From IMG/VR virus record IMGVR_UViG_3300036801_000054, positions 1 through 51,358 of that record: a DNA stretch of 51,358 bases; one strand, 5' to 3'. The position numbers and the translations under genes are program-made. The notes under the pieces were generated by a model that was not told where the DNA came from, did no database searches, and worked only from the letters and a program-made list of their open reading frames with translations. Origin of the DNA: a virus. Of the stretch, positions 1 to 7,321 are shown one piece after another (position 1 is the stretch's first letter; each line of letters opens with the position of its first letter).

Positions 1-127
1 GGAAGCATTGCCATTGTGCGCCCGGCCCTCCTCCTTGCCTTTCTTCGTCGGGTCTTTGGTCACGACGTTTGCCATGCCTTGCTCGCCCTGCCAGCAACCT
101 TCGCGCGTCGCGAAGGCGGGATTCGCG
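1..127. repeat. Terminal direct repeat, left copy (circular contig overlap)
   Basis: Bases 1-127 are identical to 51232-51358. This is the usual sign that an assembler walked once around a circular or circularly permuted molecule, so the unique genome length is about 51,231 bp. The repeat lies inside a single open reading frame that continues across the junction, so it is an assembly overlap and not a true terminal redundancy with its own function. Confidence 0.95.
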
Positions 128-1593
128 ACACCGGCCGCCGCGCCAGCCGCATCGATTCGCTCGCGCCACTCCGACTTAAGGCGCAGCCAGTCGCCCTTGA
201 CCGAGTTCCACACGTTGGTCATGGTAATGTGCGCAAGCAGCTTCATGCGAACGTCGGCGATGTCACCATGCACCATGTAGCAGAAGCCCGACATTTTCAG
301 ATAGGTCTGAAAACCGACGCTCTCGAATAGCGCTGGCGTCTCAAACTTACTCTTCGGGTCGGTCGTAATGATCGCTGGGTACTTGTTCAGATTTTGCGCG
401 ATTACTTGGCGGACCATTTCCGCGTAGAGCTCGGTAGTGAATCGGCCCGGAACAATGACCGATTGAAGCAGGCAAAACTCGCGCGACACGTCGTTATTCT
501 GGAACGTGAAAAACCCGCTGAAATCGTTGTCGAGCTTCAGGACGATGGCGGAATGAATCTGCATATTCTTGCGGGCCGCGCGCTTGGCGATCACGTCCTC
601 AATCGCTAGTTTCGCGACGTCGGCTTCGTAGCCTGACCCGATCACGCTTTTGCAGTAAATCCACTCGACTTTGGGCGCGAACAGTTGCGCCTGACCGATC
701 GCGGCATCGGCCCGCGCTTGGTTGTCAGGCAGAAGCGGCTGCGGCACGCCGCACTGATCCGGGCAGGCATCGCAGGTTCCAAGGTATACGTCTTCCGAAT
801 GTAACGACACGAGTTTCCCTCCTCCAATTGCGTCATCCTTGCGGGTCAAAATAATATCGCCGTTTGCCACATGCGGGTTCGACTTCTCGGCGCGCAGCGG
901 GTTATCTATGATCGGGTCCAGGGTCATCAGGTAGTCTTGCTTGCGTTTCGCAGTGAGCGCCCATTCGGATGTGCCGTATTCACAGGACACGACGCGGGCA
1001 ACGCTACGCACGCCGGCAGCCTTCAAGCGATTGATTTGGCCTACCCGATGCTTGAGCTGCGCGTCTGAGTCCAGCCCGCTGACGGACGTATTCACGACAG
1101 CGGACAGTGCGGCCAGACGCCTAATATGGTCATCCGAAAGCGGAATCCAATGCTTGGTGATGATGACCGGAATCTTGCCTGTTTCGCGCAGCCATTCGCA
1201 GACCTCGAGCGTATTGTCCCAATCGTGACAGGGTTCGCCAGCGGTGCCAATCCGATACCAATAGGACGGATGATCCCTGACTGTGCGGAAGATGCTGGCG
1301 CGATTGTCGGGCGTCAGTTTCCGCGACACGCTGACGGTAAAATCGATGCCGTAGCGCTCGGCGATCTTGTTGGCGTAGCACTCGCCATAACATCCAGTGC
1401 CGGGGCGCGCTCGCATACCAAGCGTGCAGCCCTTCACCGTATCTACGTCCAGCACACCCTTTTCATTCTCGGACGCCGTGAGAATCGGTAGGTACTGACG
1501 AAGACCGCCACCACTGGGCGCGCTATCGGCGAATAGGCCGGATTGCAGAACGATTGGAATAATCTTCGCTCGCGCTGCCGCTTGCTCAAGCAT
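1..1593 (-). CDS. Radical-SAM-like / GNAT-like / DNA methyltransferase fusion, N-terminal part (continues at 51231-50554)
   Basis: This is the first 531 codons of a 756-residue protein cut by the contig ends. The frame has no stop from 1593 to base 1 and rejoins the frame ending at 50554. The ATG at 1593 overlaps the stop of the preceding gene by 8 bp. Residues about 40-300 look like a radical SAM barrel: Cys56, Cys68 and Cys72 (C-x11-C-x3-CYA) are followed by a GEP motif at 119-121 and alternating strand-helix segments, with a second cysteine cluster at 274, 277 and 281 that could hold an auxiliary iron-sulfur site. Residues about 330-440 resemble a GNAT acetyltransferase, ending with the typical LFESVGF. 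The methyltransferase part follows in the companion entry. The cysteine spacing is not the canonical CX3CX2C, so the radical SAM call is tentative. The neighbouring DpdA-like gene suggests a role in DNA base modification, which is inference. Confidence 0.7.
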   Translation of the reverse strand, partial: MLEQAAARAKIIPIVLQSGLFADSAPSGGGLRQYLPILTASENEKGVLDVDTVKGCTLGMRARPGTGCYGECYANKIAERYGIDFTVSVSRKLTPDNRASIFRTVRDHPSYWYRIGTAGEPCHDWDNTLEVCEWLRETGKIPVIITKHWIPLSDDHIRRLAALSAVVNTSVSGLDSDAQLKHRVGQINRLKAAGVRSVARVVSCEYGTSEWALTAKRKQDYLMTLDPIIDNPLRAEKSNPHVANGDIILTRKDDAIGGGKLVSLHSEDVYLGTCDACPDQCGVPQPLLPDNQARADAAIGQAQLFAPKVEWIYCKSVIGSGYEADVAKLAIEDVIAKRAARKNMQIHSAIVLKLDNDFSGFFTFQNNDVSREFCLLQSVIVPGRFTTELYAEMVRQVIAQNLNKYPAIITTDPKSKFETPALFESVGFQTYLKMSGFCYMVHGDIADVRMKLLAHITMTNVWNSVKGDWLRLKSEWRERIDAAGAAAGVANPAFATREGCWQGEQGMANVVTKDPTKKGKEEGRAHNGNAS

Positions 1594-1822
1594 TGGCGTG
1601 CTTCAAATGTTTGCGCGCTTCGCGGCTGCCATGCTCGCGCAGCGCAATCGTGAGTTCCGCAATGCGCTGGTCCTGCTCGCGCAGAATGCGGGCGCTATCC
1701 GTGACGATCAGAAGCGTCGAGGCATCCGACACGCAATAACCGGCCGGAATCTTGGCAAGCTTGGCCGCCAAGTCCTCAAGCAGAACCGCAAGGTCAGAAT
1801 GCGTTGTGCGCGGATGTTTCAT
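1586..1822 (-). CDS. Small hypothetical protein upstream of the fusion enzyme
   Basis: A 78-residue protein not recognised. It is mostly helical, with a charged stretch reading REQDQRIAELT that suggests a short coiled coil near the C-terminus. Its stop overlaps the start of the radical-SAM-like fusion by 8 bp, so the two are probably co-translated. The start is uncertain: ATG at 1822 and GTG at 1846 are both possible and neither has a clear Shine-Dalgarno sequence. Confidence 0.6.
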   Translation of the reverse strand: MKHPRTTHSDLAVLLEDLAAKLAKIPAGYCVSDASTLLIVTDSARILREQDQRIAELTIALREHGSREARKHLKHANA

Positions 1823-1846
1823 AAATGGTGGGGCTACTTGCGACAC

Positions 1847-1972
1847 CGGGCGTCATGCTTTCGTACACCGGTATTGGAGTGACCTAGTCGCTTTCGCCCA
1901 TTTCCTGTTAGTTAGCCGCCCCACCCTCGATCCATCCGACTCCGGCTCGGAAGAGATCGCGGGCGGGCGGGG
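1847..1972. other. Non-coding gap between recT-like gene and the modification locus
   Basis: About 126 bp with no convincing gene. It contains an in-frame mini-ORF of five residues on the reverse strand and GC-rich stretches, but no clear promoter or terminator. It is one of the few breaks in the otherwise overlapping leftward unit, so an internal promoter for the modification genes is possible. Confidence 0.4.
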
Positions 1973-2815
1973 TTATTTCTTCGCCGCTTGCGCCGCGAGT
2001 TCCTTCAAGCGCTTCTCGATCGCGGCATCCAGCTCGTCGCGCTGCGTGTCGTCCTTGACTGCTCGGATCAAGTCGCGGGCCAAGTCGAAGTCCGCCCCGG
2101 TCGTGGCCTTGTTGATCGACTCGGCGATCTCGGCGAAGGAGAGCGCGTTGCCTTGGATTTCTGCGGCTGGCTCCGCCTGTTGCCGCAACGTCTGCTTGAG
2201 CGCATCGACGCGGCTCGGGGCCTCTACTTCTCGCAGCGGTGTCACATCGATGATGTCGCCGACTTCCTCCGACGTCGGGAATCCGAGCGCGATCTCAGGT
2301 GCATAGGCGCGAGTCCAGAACGATGCCGCGCGATAGATGAACATTTGCTCGGCCATCGTCAGCCATTTACTGCCGCTTTTCTTCGACCAGCCTTCGGCCT
2401 CGATCATCGGCCAATCGATCCACGTGCCATCGAGTCGTGCGCCGGTTTCTTTCTCGATTGCCCAGGCGCGGCAGGCGCGGTCCTTCTTGCCCTTCTCGCC
2501 TATATATTCGTAGCGCAGAGCCGAGAATCGGCCGCAGGTATTCACCGACGCGATCAGGAACACCGCGCGCCAGCCGGGGCGTCCTTGGATGATGTCGAGG
2601 TTATTCGCCACCATCAGCGGCGATGCACCGATGCGCTGCGCAATCTCGACAATCAGCGCACAGTCGGCCACCTTGCCGCGATAGACCGCGGGCACGAGTT
2701 CGGAGCTCGACAACATCTTGCCGGCGCGCTGCAGCAAATCGAACGCTTGCGCGGCGGCGAAGCCAACGTCGGTAGTGCGGTGCGGAAGGGTTACGACTGC
2801 GCTGTCATTCGGCAT
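1973..2815 (-). CDS. RecT-family single-strand annealing protein
   Basis: A 280-residue protein with the RecT/Bet-like pattern: a central segment with GKVADCALIVEIAQRIGASP and NNLDIIQGRPGW, then MAEQMFIYRAASFWTRAYAPEI, seen in phage recombinases that promote strand annealing. The C-terminal 80 residues are charged and helical. The ATG at 2815 is preceded by AAAGGAGAG at good spacing and overlaps the end of the YqaJ-type exonuclease gene by 11 bp. Together the two form an exonuclease plus annealase pair (Red-like recombination), probably used for replication intermediates and genome circularisation. Confidence 0.85.
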   Translation of the reverse strand: MPNDSAVVTLPHRTTDVGFAAAQAFDLLQRAGKMLSSSELVPAVYRGKVADCALIVEIAQRIGASPLMVANNLDIIQGRPGWRAVFLIASVNTCGRFSALRYEYIGEKGKKDRACRAWAIEKETGARLDGTWIDWPMIEAEGWSKKSGSKWLTMAEQMFIYRAASFWTRAYAPEIALGFPTSEEVGDIIDVTPLREVEAPSRVDALKQTLRQQAEPAAEIQGNALSFAEIAESINKATTGADFDLARDLIRAVKDDTQRDELDAAIEKRLKELAAQAAKK

Positions 2816-3719
2816 TGCTCTCTCCTTTGGGTTTGACGAAACGGGCGTCGATCTGCTCACGCGGCTCGACGGTGTAGCCTTTGACTTTGATCAGCTTCCG
2901 GCGCAGCAGTCCGCCATCTGCGAACACAAGTTCGCTCGCGTCCTTCATGAATCCGAGCAAATGCGCCTTGGCTGCCGCCTCAACATCGGCATAGCGTTGA
3001 CGATTGGCGGTCGCCTGGTGGTACACGGAGCGCCAATGCTCAAGCTCCTGCGGCGCGTGCAGAACCTCGCCCGTCGTGCCGCGATAGAGCAATCGCAATG
3101 CCGCGATTGCCTCTGGCGCGTCCGGGTTCACGCTCGGCGGCGTATCGTGCTCAACATGCCACCAGAAACGATCTACGCCGGCCTCGATCATCTCCGCGAG
3201 TTCGGGATCGAACTGGACTTCGTAGGTAACGATCGGCGGGCGCACAAACAGAACGGGAATATGCGCGACCGCCAAGCCCGCAAGACTCATCTGTTGCGTC
3301 ACCTGCAACATGATCTCGTCGGGAATGTTCGCCGAGCCGGCCTCGCCGAAGCCATCGCGGGAGCCGCGTGACTTGGCTTCGACGACGATGTTGCTTGCTG
3401 GGCCTGGTGGCACAAGCGCATAGGCATCTAGATGCGCAATCAAACGCCCGCGTCGCAGTGTCGGTGGCTCCTCAGCCAGCATACAGCCGCGTTCCTGCGC
3501 GTACTCGCCAAGGATGTACGGTTGCACCGCATGGCCCCAGCGAAGCAGCGCGGTGTCGTCGGGCGGATCCTGCCGGCGCGTTTTAATCGCCCAGAGTTCG
3601 GCTTGCGACATCCGCCGCGAGAGCCCGAGCGCGGCAGCGACTTCGCTCGCGCCCACACCCTCAAAGCGGACGGCTTTCTGCTCGGCGGTGAGGCCGGCCA
3701 TGCGCTCGGGCGCGTTCAC
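2805..3719 (-). CDS. YqaJ-type viral recombinase exonuclease (lambda exonuclease superfamily)
   Basis: A 304-residue protein of the YqaJ nuclease family. GASEVAAALGLS near residue 25 is the usual N-terminal motif; RWGHAVQPYILGEYAQERG follows; the metal-binding D and E-x-K are visible as AHLDAYAL and VVEAKSRGS, then QVTQQM. It would degrade double-stranded DNA ends to give single strands for the RecT-like partner downstream. The start is the GTG at 3719, which overlaps the stop of the preceding gene as GTGA; an upstream in-frame ATG at 3758 would overlap that gene by 43 bp and is less likely. Confidence 0.88.
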   Translation of the reverse strand: MNAPERMAGLTAEQKAVRFEGVGASEVAAALGLSRRMSQAELWAIKTRRQDPPDDTALLRWGHAVQPYILGEYAQERGCMLAEEPPTLRRGRLIAHLDAYALVPPGPASNIVVEAKSRGSRDGFGEAGSANIPDEIMLQVTQQMSLAGLAVAHIPVLFVRPPIVTYEVQFDPELAEMIEAGVDRFWWHVEHDTPPSVNPDAPEAIAALRLLYRGTTGEVLHAPQELEHWRSVYHQATANRQRYADVEAAAKAHLLGFMKDASELVFADGGLLRRKLIKVKGYTVEPREQIDARFVKPKGESNAE

Positions 3720-3952
3720 GCCGCCACCGGCTCGAACCATGCTCCATCCTTGCCGCATTGCGTCGGCGAATTCTCGCCGATGCGCATCGTCGTGCAGAAT
3801 GGCGGGCGCGATGGCTCACCTTCACCCGTGACCGCGTAATCCGATACCGGCTCGCGTCGCGCATCCCGGTGGGAGCAGAGCGACATCTCCACTCGGTCGG
3901 GCGATACGTTCGGATTCGCCAAGCGATGGCGACAGTCTTTGCAGAACTTCAT
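3716..3952 (-). CDS. Small zinc-binding phage protein
   Basis: A 78-residue protein starting MKFCKDCRH and ending CGKDGAWFEP, a pattern common in small phage proteins with a treble-clef-like cysteine set (Cys4, Cys7, then further Cys and His residues). The function is unknown. GAGGGG lies eight bases ahead of the ATG, and its stop overlaps the GTG of the exonuclease gene, so it is part of the recombination operon. Confidence 0.8.
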   Translation of the reverse strand: MKFCKDCRHRLANPNVSPDRVEMSLCSHRDARREPVSDYAVTGEGEPSRPPFCTTMRIGENSPTQCGKDGAWFEPVAA

Positions 3953-3954
3953 CG

Positions 3955-4194
3955 TCAGCCCCTCGTTTCCGCACCATTCGCCTCGGCCCCGGCATCAGCG
4001 CTCGCATCCTCGACGCTGAACTTCGGCGCGTGAATGATGAGCGCGTCCTGGTCGGCGATCGGTGCTTCGTACTTTTTGCGTGTGAAGTGGCGGATTGCGG
4101 CGGCCTCACTGCGGGCGCGCACCAGCGCAACCGCCTTGCCGTCTTCGAAAACGATTCGGATGGGCGCCTTCTTGCTATCGGTCTTGTCCATCAT
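3955..4194 (-). CDS. Hypothetical protein
   Basis: A 79-residue acidic-tailed protein, not recognised. The first 50 residues look like a small alpha/beta fold (IRIVFEDGKAVALVRARS) and the end is rich in Ala, Glu and Asp. Its ATG overlaps the stop of the upstream gene, with a second ATG directly after. Confidence 0.7.
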   Translation of the reverse strand: MMDKTDSKKAPIRIVFEDGKAVALVRARSEAAAIRHFTRKKYEAPIADQDALIIHAPKFSVEDASADAGAEANGAETRG

Positions 4195-4352
4195 TTCACT
4201 CCCTTGGTTAGCGTTACGACTTTCTGTTGGCGCTCGCGCTCGGCCTCGGCGCGCTGTTCACGTCTGATCTTTGCGAAACGTTTTCGCAGGTCCGTTTCGT
4301 GACTCGGCGTGTAGACGAATGCCCGGTCGAGAATCGAGCGCAGCGGCTTCAT
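4191..4352 (-). CDS. Small basic coiled-coil protein
   Basis: A 53-residue protein rich in Arg, Glu and Lys (KRFAKIRREQRAEAERERQQ), so probably one long helix. It starts at the ATG at 4352, which overlaps the upstream stop, and its own stop overlaps the next gene. Function unknown; the tight overlaps on both sides support that it is real. Confidence 0.65.
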   Translation of the reverse strand: MKPLRSILDRAFVYTPSHETDLRKRFAKIRREQRAEAERERQQKVVTLTKGVK

Positions 4353-5236
4353 GATTCGATCGCGTATTGCTTCGTTACGTTGCCATCTTTAATGCGGCCG
4401 ACAACGCATTGGCGAACCCAGGTGAAACCGCTTCGCAGCCGGCGAATATGCCCGCGCCTCACATGCATTGCTGGCGATGCGTGCGATCCATTTCCAGAAG
4501 GCCCTAGCGGCGCGCGATCATCTGCCAATACCAATGTGTAGTGCGCGGATAGGGGTCGCTTGCCGCGACGAATTCGCGCCGCATTGAGCTTCGCGTCCGG
4601 CTCATGTCTATCCATTTCCACATTCTTGCAAGCGAGCGCGCAGATCAACTCAAGGACTGGAGTCAAAGCTTCGTCGAAAGCCGACTCGCGCATCCGTTCC
4701 CATTCTTGCGCGCTGACGCCGCATGCGGTCGGATTGTAGAACCCGTAGCTGGCGACGGGTAGATACATCCCATCTTTAGTCCCATCAGATATTCCAGCGG
4801 CCACTGAAGGCACCCAAGCGAAACAGTCTGGAATTGGGGTCCAGATTTTATCGCCGCGTACTCGGCTCGCGATAAAGGAAAAAATTATGATTGCGTCTTC
4901 GGGTAGTGTGCCAAGATCACCGCCACTATCCGCGGTCGCTCCACGCCACGCTTTTGGATGGCAAGCTAGAACGCACATCGGGAGATGTTCGCGCCCGAGA
5001 TTGAACTGCAAGGCCACGCTCAAAAAAGGAAGGTGGATTACCGGAATACCGGCCCCGTGCATTTGGTGCCAAAGCGTGACAGCGTCCTGCTCTGGCCCGC
5101 AGGCCCAGCCGTTCTCCGGCAGGACAAATCGAGTGCTGCCGGCTAACAAATTGATCGCCGGGGCCACGCGCCCAGTGGAATCCACGAAATGCGCGCCGGA
5201 CAAGAAGTCGACGGCGCGGTCAGCATAGTGGTTCAT
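4349..5236 (-). CDS. Conserved phage hypothetical protein with C-terminal RRGHIRRL motif
   Basis: A 295-residue protein. The C-terminal half contains RGKRPLSAHYTLVL, HVRRGHIRRL and WVRQCVVGR, a set of blocks often seen at the end of phage proteins of unknown function (His/Arg-rich, possibly nucleic-acid binding). The N-terminal half is hydrophobic in places but has no clear signal or membrane anchor. The start at 5236 overlaps the stop of a small membrane peptide; the frame is open further upstream to 5296 but that would overlap more. Confidence 0.75.
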   Translation of the reverse strand: MNHYADRAVDFLSGAHFVDSTGRVAPAINLLAGSTRFVLPENGWACGPEQDAVTLWHQMHGAGIPVIHLPFLSVALQFNLGREHLPMCVLACHPKAWRGATADSGGDLGTLPEDAIIIFSFIASRVRGDKIWTPIPDCFAWVPSVAAGISDGTKDGMYLPVASYGFYNPTACGVSAQEWERMRESAFDEALTPVLELICALACKNVEMDRHEPDAKLNAARIRRGKRPLSAHYTLVLADDRAPLGPSGNGSHASPAMHVRRGHIRRLRSGFTWVRQCVVGRIKDGNVTKQYAIES

Positions 5237-5340
5237 CGGTAGCCGAAGAAAACCGCCAGCACGGTCAGCACCGCGACGCCGAGGTAGGCGAGACAATCGA
5301 CGAGATCGTGGCCGAGGGCGTTAAGACGGTCGGCGATCAT
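5233..5340 (-). CDS. 35-residue membrane peptide
   Basis: Short ORF with one predicted membrane segment (LAYLGVAVLTVLAVFFGY) after a polar N-terminus. Both ends overlap neighbours as ATGA, which supports translation. It is one of several single-span peptides in this genome; function unknown. Confidence 0.6.
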   Translation of the reverse strand: MIADRLNALGHDLVDCLAYLGVAVLTVLAVFFGYR

Positions 5341-5774
5341 GACCACGTCCGATGCTTCTCGGCGATGTGCTCGAAGCCGTCGTATTCGCTGACCTCATAG
5401 TCGAGGCCGTCTGGAATCTCGATGACGCGAAGCTTGGCGTACGCGCCGTCTGCAGCCTCGCCCATTTCGTCGACGACCTTGATCAGCAAGGCATCGTCGC
5501 GGGGGATATCGCGCGCGTTAAGGACAAACTTCTCGTCGGGCGAGAACGTCGTGATAAAAAGGCCGCGTCCTTTGTCAACGCCAGCGCGGTACTCGCGCCA
5601 TTCCTTGATCGACCGCGCGTATCCGAGGGCGCTTTCGTCGCCGCGTTCCTCGGGCGGGTAATACTTGTCGACCGGAGTTACTTCAAGCCCGGCGCAGCCG
5701 AGTTCGTACAGGCGTAACTCGGCCTCTGGCGACAGAGAGAAACCGCCATAGCAAGCGTTGATGACGACCTTCAT
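5337..5774 (-). CDS. Conserved phage protein of the MKVVINACYGGFSLSPEA type
   Basis: A 145-residue protein beginning MKVVINACYGGFSLS, a hallmark start of a widespread phage family of unknown function. The middle has many charged residues (REYRAGVDKGRG) and the C-terminus reads DYEVSEYDGFEHIAEKHRTW, also typical. The ATG at 5774 overlaps the stop of the upstream gene; longer starts lack support. Confidence 0.8.
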   Translation of the reverse strand: MKVVINACYGGFSLSPEAELRLYELGCAGLEVTPVDKYYPPEERGDESALGYARSIKEWREYRAGVDKGRGLFITTFSPDEKFVLNARDIPRDDALLIKVVDEMGEAADGAYAKLRVIEIPDGLDYEVSEYDGFEHIAEKHRTWS

Positions 5775-6124
5775 GACTGTTCCGCCTCCCGCAGCACGCG
5801 CTGGCGCAGATGATGGGCACATGTCCGCGCCTTCGTGATCGGGATGCAGCCGAGCGTGCAATCAGGGCAGGATGCGTCGGACTGCTCCGTCTCCTCGTCG
5901 TACTCGTCCTCACTCGCGCGGATCGCTGCGAGCATGGAGTCATAGGCGTTGCAGGCGCGGACGATGAAGCGCGCATTAGCTTTAGCGACTTTCACGTTGT
6001 AGCCGTGAATCACCGGCGCGATAGGAAGCAAATCGCCACCATCACCGACATCGAAGCCAATCATTGGCGCTCGCCTCCGCTTGTTCAACATCCACGGCGT
6101 CGGCGTATGCGCTTGCTTATCCAT
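5771..6124 (-). CDS. Phage hypothetical protein (HTPTPW family)
   Basis: A 117-residue protein with HTPTPWMLNK at residues 6-15 and NARFIVRACNAYDSMLAAIRA in the middle, a common small phage family. The C-terminus has a cysteine set, CPDCTLGC and a later CAHH, that could bind zinc. The ATG at 6124 has GGAG about 8 bases upstream, placed at the stop codon of the previous gene. Confidence 0.78.
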   Translation of the reverse strand: MDKQAHTPTPWMLNKRRRAPMIGFDVGDGGDLLPIAPVIHGYNVKVAKANARFIVRACNAYDSMLAAIRASEDEYDEETEQSDASCPDCTLGCIPITKARTCAHHLRQRVLREAEQS

Positions 6125-6132
6125 TCTTGCTC

Positions 6133-6399
6133 CTAGGATGGGTCGGCGGAGAGGATGGCGCGGAGTGCGGCAAGTTCTGTCGCCCAATTCTCGCCGCGAT
6201 ATTGTTGTCCAGTGCGCGCAAATTGGGTCGCGAACATACCGTTGAGCTCCGGCTCAATCACGTCATATTTGGCGATGAACGCTCCGATCGCCGCCACCGC
6301 CGCGTCATACTCCGCGAGCAGGGCTTCAGCGTCGGTGCGATGCACGGCTAGTTTGCCACCATTCGTAAGCCACTCGCGCAGTCGGGCGTGTGCGGTCAT
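6133..6399 (-). CDS. Hypothetical protein
   Basis: An 88-residue protein not recognised. It is helical and acidic, with WLTNGGKLAVHRTDAEALLAEYD near the start. The ATG at 6399 forms an ATGA overlap with the upstream gene. Confidence 0.7.
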   Translation of the reverse strand: MTAHARLREWLTNGGKLAVHRTDAEALLAEYDAAVAAIGAFIAKYDVIEPELNGMFATQFARTGQQYRGENWATELAALRAILSADPS

Positions 6400-6596
6400 T
6401 CGCAAGCCTTCAGCGCGGCTTGCGCAATCTCTTGTGCGTTTTCAGCCGTCGGCATCTTGTCGGCGATTGTGCGCAGCGCCTTCACCAGCACCTCCCTCTG
6501 CTTGACCCCGGCCCGCAGGCCATCGGCATGTCCGCGCATGTATGCCGCGTTCAGGTCGCGCGCTTGGGCTTGCACCAGTTGCCCGAGGTCGGTCAT
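6396..6596 (-). CDS. Hypothetical helical protein
   Basis: A 66-residue protein, largely helical (VQAQARDLNAAYMRGHADGL and ENAQEIAQAALKACE). It overlaps both neighbours by four bases. No function can be assigned. Confidence 0.7.
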   Translation of the reverse strand: MTDLGQLVQAQARDLNAAYMRGHADGLRAGVKQREVLVKALRTIADKMPTAENAQEIAQAALKACE

Positions 6597-6823
6597 TTGC
6601 TGTCCTTCATGAACTCGGCCGCGAATTCGTCGATCCGTTTAAGCAACTCGGTGTAATCGATGGCGGTTGCGTAGTTGCCCTCCGTATCAGCCTCGCCTTC
6701 ATGCAAAAGGCTGCTGTGCCAATCCAAGTCGTGCCCGTCGTTCCATCTCAAGTCGTGATCGGATGGATTGGACGTGAACTTCGTCTTCAGGAAAGCAACA
6801 AAATCGGCGACGGGATCACTCAC
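6593..6823 (-). CDS. Hypothetical acidic protein
   Basis: A 76-residue acidic protein, not recognised. Start chosen at GTG 6823 because it forms a GTGA overlap with the stop of the preceding gene; the frame is open to 6928 but that extension would run over most of the upstream gene. Confidence 0.68.
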   Translation of the reverse strand: MSDPVADFVAFLKTKFTSNPSDHDLRWNDGHDLDWHSSLLHEGEADTEGNYATAIDYTELLKRIDEFAAEFMKDSK

Positions 6824-7029
6824 GCGAGCCTCGCCGGGATGTACTCGGAGCCGGTGCCACCGCAGCGCGGACAGATGAGCCGCTCGGGCTCGAGCAAATC
6901 GGCACCGCTGCCAATGCAGACCGCGCACAAAACGAACCGCCCCGGCACGACCGCGACCGGCGCGTCACGGAATCCGGCGACAGAGGCCGCGAGCGCTAAC
7001 ATATCGAACGGGGCAAACGGCGCGCTCAT
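6820..7029 (-). CDS. Small zinc-ribbon-like protein
   Basis: A 69-residue protein with two Cys pairs, CAVC at about 35-38 and CPRCGGTG at about 53-60, a zinc-ribbon or DnaJ-like arrangement. The N-terminal third is hydrophobic. Its ATG overlaps the stop of the membrane peptide upstream. Confidence 0.7.
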   Translation of the reverse strand: MSAPFAPFDMLALAASVAGFRDAPVAVVPGRFVLCAVCIGSGADLLEPERLICPRCGGTGSEYIPARLA

Positions 7030-7115
7030 CGCAGCACCGCCAACGCAATCGCCGCGCCGAGCAGCAGGACGGACGACGCGGCGCCGAGGGTGGAGATCAG
7101 CCAGTAGCGGGCCAT
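7026..7115 (-). CDS. 29-residue membrane peptide
   Basis: ATG at 7115 gives a short peptide that is nearly all membrane segment (ASSVLLLGAAIALAVL). It overlaps the stop of the preceding peptide as TGATG and the start of the next gene as ATGA. The frame is also open to 7208, but the shorter start fits the overlap pattern. Confidence 0.5.
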   Translation of the reverse strand: MARYWLISTLGAASSVLLLGAAIALAVLR

Positions 7116-7186
7116 CACGACAGCGCCAGCCAGAGGACGCGGAGCCAGATCAGCGCATCCGTGCAGAGCAGAAGCAGAGCGGTCAT
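7115..7186 (-). CDS. 23-residue membrane peptide, first gene of the leftward unit
   Basis: Starts at ATG 7186 with GGAGAACCGA just upstream, a good ribosome binding site, about 22 bases after the predicted transcription start. It encodes a hydrophobic peptide (LLLLCTDALIWLRVLWLALS). If translated it may serve mainly to couple translation into the downstream peptide. Confidence 0.5.
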   Translation of the reverse strand: MTALLLLCTDALIWLRVLWLALS

Positions 7187-7214
7187 TCGGTTCTCCGTGG
7201 GAATGCATGGGCGA

Positions 7215-7244
7215 ATATTAGGCGCCCCTTTATGCGTGCGTCAA
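7215..7244 (-). promoter_or_regulatory. Leftward promoter
   Basis: Reverse strand -35 box TTGACG (7244-7239) and -10 box TAATAT (7220-7215) separated by 18 bp, placing transcription start near 7208, ahead of the first leftward gene at 7186. The -35 box lies inside one half of the 9-bp inverted repeat. Confidence 0.6.
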
Positions 7245-7289
7245 TAGGTCGCCCTAACTTTCCGACGAACGGTAGGTTAGCCTATTGAC
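7240..7289. promoter_or_regulatory. Inverted-repeat operator between divergent promoters
   Basis: GTCAATAGG at 7240-7248 and its exact complement CCTATTGAC at 7281-7289 are 41 bp apart centre to centre (about four helical turns). A further CTAAC (7254-7258) and GTTAG (7276-7280) are also inverted. Each 9-mer overlaps the -35 box of one promoter, so a dimeric repressor binding here could control both directions. The likely ligand is the Cro-like protein encoded next to it. Confidence 0.6.
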
Positions 7290-7313
7290 AGGCCACGCGC
7301 TGACGGCAAGAAT
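7285..7313 (+). promoter_or_regulatory. Rightward promoter
   Basis: Consensus -35 TTGACA (7285-7290), 17-bp spacer and -10-like AAGAAT (7308-7313). Transcription would start at about 7320, almost on the ATG at 7322, so the first mRNA may be leaderless. Confidence 0.6.
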
Positions 7314-7321
7314 CCAATCCC

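Noticed and set aside
1130-1393. Reverse-strand open frame of 87 codons
   Set aside because: Lies in another frame within the radical-SAM-like coding region, which is open for the entire 1593 bp and shows family-like motifs.
1988-2836. Forward open frame of 282 codons opposite the RecT-like gene
   Set aside because: Long only because of high GC; the reverse strand has clear RecT motifs, a ribosome site and overlaps with its neighbour.
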